Below are positions 60,924 through 64,000 of a stretch of DNA of 64,000 nucleotides, in pieces. The stretch lies in NCBI GenBank assembly GCA_031421635.1, contig JANOPA010000055.1, forward strand, positions 81,451 through 145,450. The letters are read 5' to 3'. A program made the translations under genes and the position numbers. The DNA is from JAPOKJ01 sp031421635 (GTDB taxonomy: Bacteria; Pseudomonadota; Gammaproteobacteria; Burkholderiales; Burkholderiaceae_E). Position 1 is the stretch's first letter. Each line of letters opens with the position of its first letter. The notes below the pieces were generated by a model. It did not search any database. It saw only the letters and a program-made list of their open reading frames with translations, and was not told where the DNA came from.

Positions 60924-62195
60924 TTGCACTGTAGAGCACTGTTGAGACAGGTAAATGACGTACGGCGAGCCATAGTTATTGGCGCTGGACCTGCTGGCTT
61001 GATGGCCGCTGAGACGCTTTCCTTGGCTGGCATCGGCGTTGATGTTTTTGACGCCATGCCCTCGGTAGGCCGAAAATTTCTTTTGGCGGGACGAGGCGGT
61101 TTGAATTTGACGCATGCCGAAGACGCCGAAGTCTTTGTGACTCGCTATCAGGAGCGTCGCGTCGAGGTGGGCAAACTATTGCAGACCTTTGATCCGAGTC
61201 AGCTTCGTGCCTGGGTTCATGGCCTCGGTATTGAGACCTTCGTCGGAACCTCCCAAAGAGTGTTCCCTAAAGAAATGAAGGCGGCGCCATTGCTGCGCGC
61301 ATGGTTGCATCGCCTTCATAATTGCGGCGTGCAGTTTAAGGTGAGGCATCGCTGGGTAGGCTGGGATGAAAGCGGAGCGCTTTGTTTCGAAACGCCCTTG
61401 GCCGAGCGTCCATTAGTGCGCGCGACGGCTGATGTATGTATCTTGGCGCTAGGTGGATCCAGTTGGCCGAGGCTTGGCTCCGACGGTGCTTGGGTGCCTA
61501 GGCTCAAGGAAAAAGGGGTAGACCTGAGCGCTTTGCGTCCCTCGAACTGCGGCTTCAATGTGGCCGAAGGGTGGAGCGAGCATTTACGAACTCGCTTCGC
61601 GGGTCAACCAATTAAACCGGTCACTTTGAATTTCACGGATTCACAAGGTCAAGCGTTCTCGCGACAGGGTGAGTTCGTGGTAACGGATACCGGTATCGAG
61701 GGCAGCTTAATCTACGCGGTTTCGGCCCTGTTGCGAGACGAAATTGAGCGAAGCGGGCAAGCTCAGTTCTCGCTTGATCTGCTGCCTGACAAGTCGCTTG
61801 TCCAGATAGAGCGAGCGATGACTGCGCCGCGCGGTTCACGTTCGCTTTCTAATCATCTCCGCACAAAGCTTGGCTTACAGGGACTGAAGGTGGCCTTGCT
61901 CTATGAGTTGCTCGACAAGGCCGTACTCAACGAGCCGCTTGCCCTGGCTGGAGCACTGAAATCTCTACCACTCACGGTGGTATCTACGCGGCCGATTGAT
62001 GAGGCCATTAGCAGCGCGGGTGGCGTGAAATTCGAGGCGATGGACGAGCGCTTAATGTTGTCCGCACTGCCTGGGGTGTTCTGCGCAGGGGAGATGTTGG
62101 ACTGGGAGGCGCCCACCGGCGGATACCTTTTGAGTGCCTGCTTCGCAAGCGGGCGAGCAGCGGGCCAGGGCGCGTTGCACTGGCTTAAACGATAA
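60924..62195 (+). CDS. NAD(P)/FAD-dependent oxidoreductase (BaiN/HI0933-type, TIGR03862-like)
   Basis: About 423 residues. No ATG precedes the domain; the frame begins with TTG at 60924, with another TTG at 60942. The FAD-binding start is AIVIGAGPAGLMAAETL, then KFLLAGRGGLNLTHAEDAE, LALGGSSWPRLGSDG and the closing GVFCAGEMLDWEAPTGGYLL. These are typical of the HI0933-type flavoproteins, whose role is not settled. It is 20 bp after the PanE-like gene and may be cotranscribed. A small GCGCC-AGC-GGCGC stem lies just after the stop. Confidence 0.82.
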   Translation: MHCRALLRQVNDVRRAIVIGAGPAGLMAAETLSLAGIGVDVFDAMPSVGRKFLLAGRGGLNLTHAEDAEVFVTRYQERRVEVGKLLQTFDPSQLRAWVHGLGIETFVGTSQRVFPKEMKAAPLLRAWLHRLHNCGVQFKVRHRWVGWDESGALCFETPLAERPLVRATADVCILALGGSSWPRLGSDGAWVPRLKEKGVDLSALRPSNCGFNVAEGWSEHLRTRFAGQPIKPVTLNFTDSQGQAFSRQGEFVVTDTGIEGSLIYAVSALLRDEIERSGQAQFSLDLLPDKSLVQIERAMTAPRGSRSLSNHLRTKLGLQGLKVALLYELLDKAVLNEPLALAGALKSLPLTVVSTRPIDEAISSAGGVKFEAMDERLMLSALPGVFCAGEMLDWEAPTGGYLLSACFASGRAAGQGALHWLKR

Positions 62196-62210
62196 GAAGT
62201 TACGGTGACA

Positions 62211-62223
62211 GCGCCAGCGGCGC
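62211..62223. terminator. Small GC-rich stem between convergent genes
   Basis: GCGCC and GGCGC around a 3-base loop in the 32-bp gap between the BaiN-like gene and the leftward TAXI gene. Without a T-run it is only a weak candidate for shared termination. Confidence 0.3.
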
Positions 62224-62227
62224 AATG

Positions 62228-63550
62228 CTACGCGTTAGACTTGAGCTTGGTTCTAACCATCGCGATATGCGATCTTAGGTGATAAACCTCATCGGCATGA
62301 GAGAGCGGAACGTTCAAGTTATTCACCTTGTCCTCGATCTCGTCGAGGCGCTCGAACATGTCTTGATTAAGCCTAGTGCTTCTTTCCGCTTGGGGCACTT
62401 GAGTTTGTTTTTCAACATCGCGCAACTGACCATACCAACGGTAAATTCTGGAGCGAATTCTCCAGGTGTAGATGGGTGGCAAAATTCTTGAGAGGGGTAT
62501 GAGCAAGGCGCCGAGCGAGAGCAGCACAATCCACATGCGCTCGACAAAGTTCGCCAGCCAGAAAGGTAAGTAACGCTGCAAGAAGGGCGGCCCCGATTGG
62601 TAATAGCGCGCGGCTTCTTTCGATATCGGTAATTCGGTATCGACCAGGGAAGGAAATTTTCGTTCGTCGGCAAACCAGCTTGCCTCGGTGTGAATGGAGT
62701 GTGCCGCCTGAATTAAAAGATCCACAGTTGCAGGATGAGCGTGGTCGTTATGAACCAAGGTTGCAGTAGGAGCCACCATAGGTACGTCTTGCGGCGGCAG
62801 ATCGGCGGCAACATCGACCATCCCTCGCGGCAAGGCGACGGCCGCAAGATTGGGTAGCTTTCTGGAATAGGCCAGGGCTTGCGGGAAAGACAAGAGCTTG
62901 ATCCCAGGAGTTCGCAATAACATTTGAACCATTTGTGACTCTGGCGCGCTCACCATCACCAAGGCATCAATCTGACCATCAAGCAAGCCAATCACCGCCT
63001 GAGTCGTATCGCTTTGGGAGGCCTTAATGTCTAAACGGCTCAGACCGTTCTCACGCATCAAGGCTTCTGTAATCTTGGCCGAGCCGTTACCCAGCGCGCC
63101 AAGTTCGACTTTTAGGCCTTTCAAATCGCCGAGGGTCTTAAGGGCGACGGCCTCGCGATAGAACAACCAGACTGGCTCAAAGAACAAACTGCCGATGGAG
63201 GTTAAGGATTCTGTTTTGAGATCTTCGCCGATGGTCGTGCCGCTGCGCATAAAAGCAATGTCCACCTTCGCCGCAGGGTCGAGCAATAGGGCGAGGTTTT
63301 CTCGCGAGCCTTGTGTAATTCGTAAATTGACCTTGATATTTTGCTTGGCTAACATCTCTTGATAGCGCTTGGCTAACGCATAGTAGTCGCCATTTTCCGG
63401 GCCGGTCGCGATGGTGATTTGTTGAGGAGGTGCGGGATTGATGAACCAAAACGCCCCGCCTAACAATATCAAGCAAAGTAGGACAAATGGACCCGCCGTG
63501 ATGGCAAGGTCTCGGATAGATAAAAGCTTTCGCATCAATTGTTCGCTCAT
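62228..63550 (-). CDS. TAXI-family TRAP transporter solute-binding protein, membrane-anchored
   Basis: A 440-residue protein. One N-terminal membrane segment (about residues 16-37) anchors a TAXI-type binding domain: ITIATGPENGDYYALAKRY, ITQGSRENLALLLDP, VDIAFMRSGTT and ELGALGNGSAKITEALM. A second membrane segment comes at about 335-355 (MWIVLLSLGALLIPLSRIL), followed by a basic and then coiled C-terminal tail of about 80 residues. Standard TAXI receptors are free periplasmic proteins, so the added segments suggest a sensing or fixed role. No TRAP permease is nearby. It is divergent from ahcY. Confidence 0.82.
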   Translation of the reverse strand: MSEQLMRKLLSIRDLAITAGPFVLLCLILLGGAFWFINPAPPQQITIATGPENGDYYALAKRYQEMLAKQNIKVNLRITQGSRENLALLLDPAAKVDIAFMRSGTTIGEDLKTESLTSIGSLFFEPVWLFYREAVALKTLGDLKGLKVELGALGNGSAKITEALMRENGLSRLDIKASQSDTTQAVIGLLDGQIDALVMVSAPESQMVQMLLRTPGIKLLSFPQALAYSRKLPNLAAVALPRGMVDVAADLPPQDVPMVAPTATLVHNDHAHPATVDLLIQAAHSIHTEASWFADERKFPSLVDTELPISKEAARYYQSGPPFLQRYLPFWLANFVERMWIVLLSLGALLIPLSRILPPIYTWRIRSRIYRWYGQLRDVEKQTQVPQAERSTRLNQDMFERLDEIEDKVNNLNVPLSHADEVYHLRSHIAMVRTKLKSNA

Positions 63551-63652
63551 CAGACAAAGTGTACCGGCTTAGGTGGAAAGGGTTTTTTCGAAGCTTGCGA
63601 GAAATATCACAGTTTCGGCTGTCGGATTCCCCCTACTTTTTTAGTCTGGGGC

Positions 63653-63681
63653 TTGGGTTCCGGCGTACTCACGGCTATAAT
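63653..63681 (+). promoter_or_regulatory. Predicted sigma70 promoter of ahcY
   Basis: A perfect -10 box TATAAT (63676-63681) is preceded by TTGGGT (63653-63658) at 17-bp spacing. The start site would fall near 63688, exactly where the riboswitch begins, which supports the call. Confidence 0.65.
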
Positions 63682-63689
63682 GCGCGCTG

Positions 63690-63755
63690 TTCGAGGAGCG
63701 TTGCGACAATTTCTCTTGTGAGATTGCCAGGCTCGAACTTTAAAAAACGGCGCTC
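63690..63755 (+). promoter_or_regulatory. S-adenosylhomocysteine (SAH) riboswitch
   Basis: The stretch holds the conserved SAH-riboswitch blocks in order: CGAGGAGCGTTGCGAC at the 5' side, then GCCAGGCTCG and AACGGCGCTC. CGAG pairs with CTCG and GAGCG with CGCTC, giving the known pseudoknot-type fold. It precedes ahcY by 37 bases, with AAGGAG (63779-63784) as ribosome site. In known cases SAH binding raises expression of SAH hydrolase. The match is by reading, not by a covariance search. Confidence 0.88.
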
Positions 63756-63791
63756 TTTATGTTCTCGTCCAACGACATAAGGAGCTACAAA

Positions 63792-64000
63792 ATGTCAGCC
63801 GTTCTAAAAACTGCACAATCAAACGATTACCACGTTGCAGACCTCGCCTTGGCCGCTTTCGGCCGCAAAGAAATTACCATTGCCGAAACCGAAATGCCCG
63901 GTTTAATGGCCATTCGCGAAGAATTCAAAATGAGCCAGCCCCTTAAAGGCGCGCGCATCACCGGTTCTTTGCACATGACTATTCAAACCGCGGTGTTGAT
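63792..64000 (+). CDS. ahcY: Adenosylhomocysteinase (SAH hydrolase), 3' partial
   Basis: The gene runs off the right edge; 69 codons are visible. The ATG at 63792 has AAGGAG seven bases upstream. The protein begins MSAVLKTAQSNDYHVADLAL, followed by FGRKEITIAETEMPGLMAI and GARITGSLHMTIQTAVL, the strongly conserved N-terminus of SAH hydrolase. The enzyme splits S-adenosylhomocysteine into adenosine and homocysteine in the cytoplasm, recycling the product of methylation reactions. The SAH riboswitch directly upstream confirms the identity. Confidence 0.95.
   Translation, partial: MSAVLKTAQSNDYHVADLALAAFGRKEITIAETEMPGLMAIREEFKMSQPLKGARITGSLHMTIQTAVL

Overview
The window looks like chromosome of an aerobic, aromatic-degrading betaproteobacterium, most likely Burkholderiales. 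The grounds are several orphan Bug/TctC-type binding proteins, a benzoyl-CoA epoxidation (box) cluster with its BoxR regulator, ADP-forming acyl-CoA synthetase and beta-oxidation genes, and an SAH riboswitch in front of ahcY. Coding density is high, genes are often overlapped by 4 bp, and I see no rRNA, tRNA, insertion sequence, prophage or CRISPR array. No stretch longer than about 300 bp lacks a gene.

Layout. 1-7456: a four-gene unit encoding an Ig-repeat protein that ends in a CxxCH motif (5' end outside the window), a secreted WD40-caspase protein, a papain/C39-like cysteine protease, and an HtrA-like protein with PDZ domain whose catalytic His and Asp are replaced. 7486-12740 (minus): two crotonases, a DUF1330 protein, an ADP-forming acyl-CoA synthetase and a Bug protein; a second Bug gene is divergent at 12902. 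14062-20811: TetR regulator, acyl-CoA dehydrogenase, DUF2147 protein, a FadB-like fusion and a thiolase, i.e. a beta-oxidation set. 20905-25486: multicopper oxidase, RIO kinase and a lipase-like lipoprotein. 25567-30074 (minus): a molybdenum hydroxylase (large, 2Fe-2S and FAD subunits) with a CoxG-like protein, divergent from a TetR gene, a VOC protein and a flavin monooxygenase. 32671-43298: two complete branched-chain-type ABC transporters with different gene orders, separated by a Bug gene. 43359-54637: hippurate-hydrolase-like amidohydrolase, benzoate-CoA ligase (minus), boxR, boxC, boxB, boxA, gentisate 1,2-dioxygenase and an acyl-CoA ligase. 54865-62195: a lipoprotein hydrolase (minus), then an aldehyde dehydrogenase, LigB-type extradiol dioxygenase, FAH-family enzyme, ketopantoate-reductase-like protein and a BaiN-type flavoprotein. 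62228-63550 (minus): TAXI-type binding protein. 63653-64000: promoter, SAH riboswitch and the first 69 codons of ahcY.

How it fits together (inference). The second half is an aromatic-acid catabolic island. An ABC transporter may import aromatic acids or conjugates, an amidohydrolase may release benzoate from benzoylglycine, the ligase makes benzoyl-CoA, and BoxAB/BoxC epoxidise and open the ring. BoxR would sense benzoyl-CoA and act on TGCA-N6-TGCA sites that I find around boxR and before boxC. Gentisate and homoprotocatechuate-like ring cleavage genes are added next to this core. No boxD-type dehydrogenase is visible. The least understood parts are the protease-rich unit at the left edge and the molybdenum hydroxylase locus.
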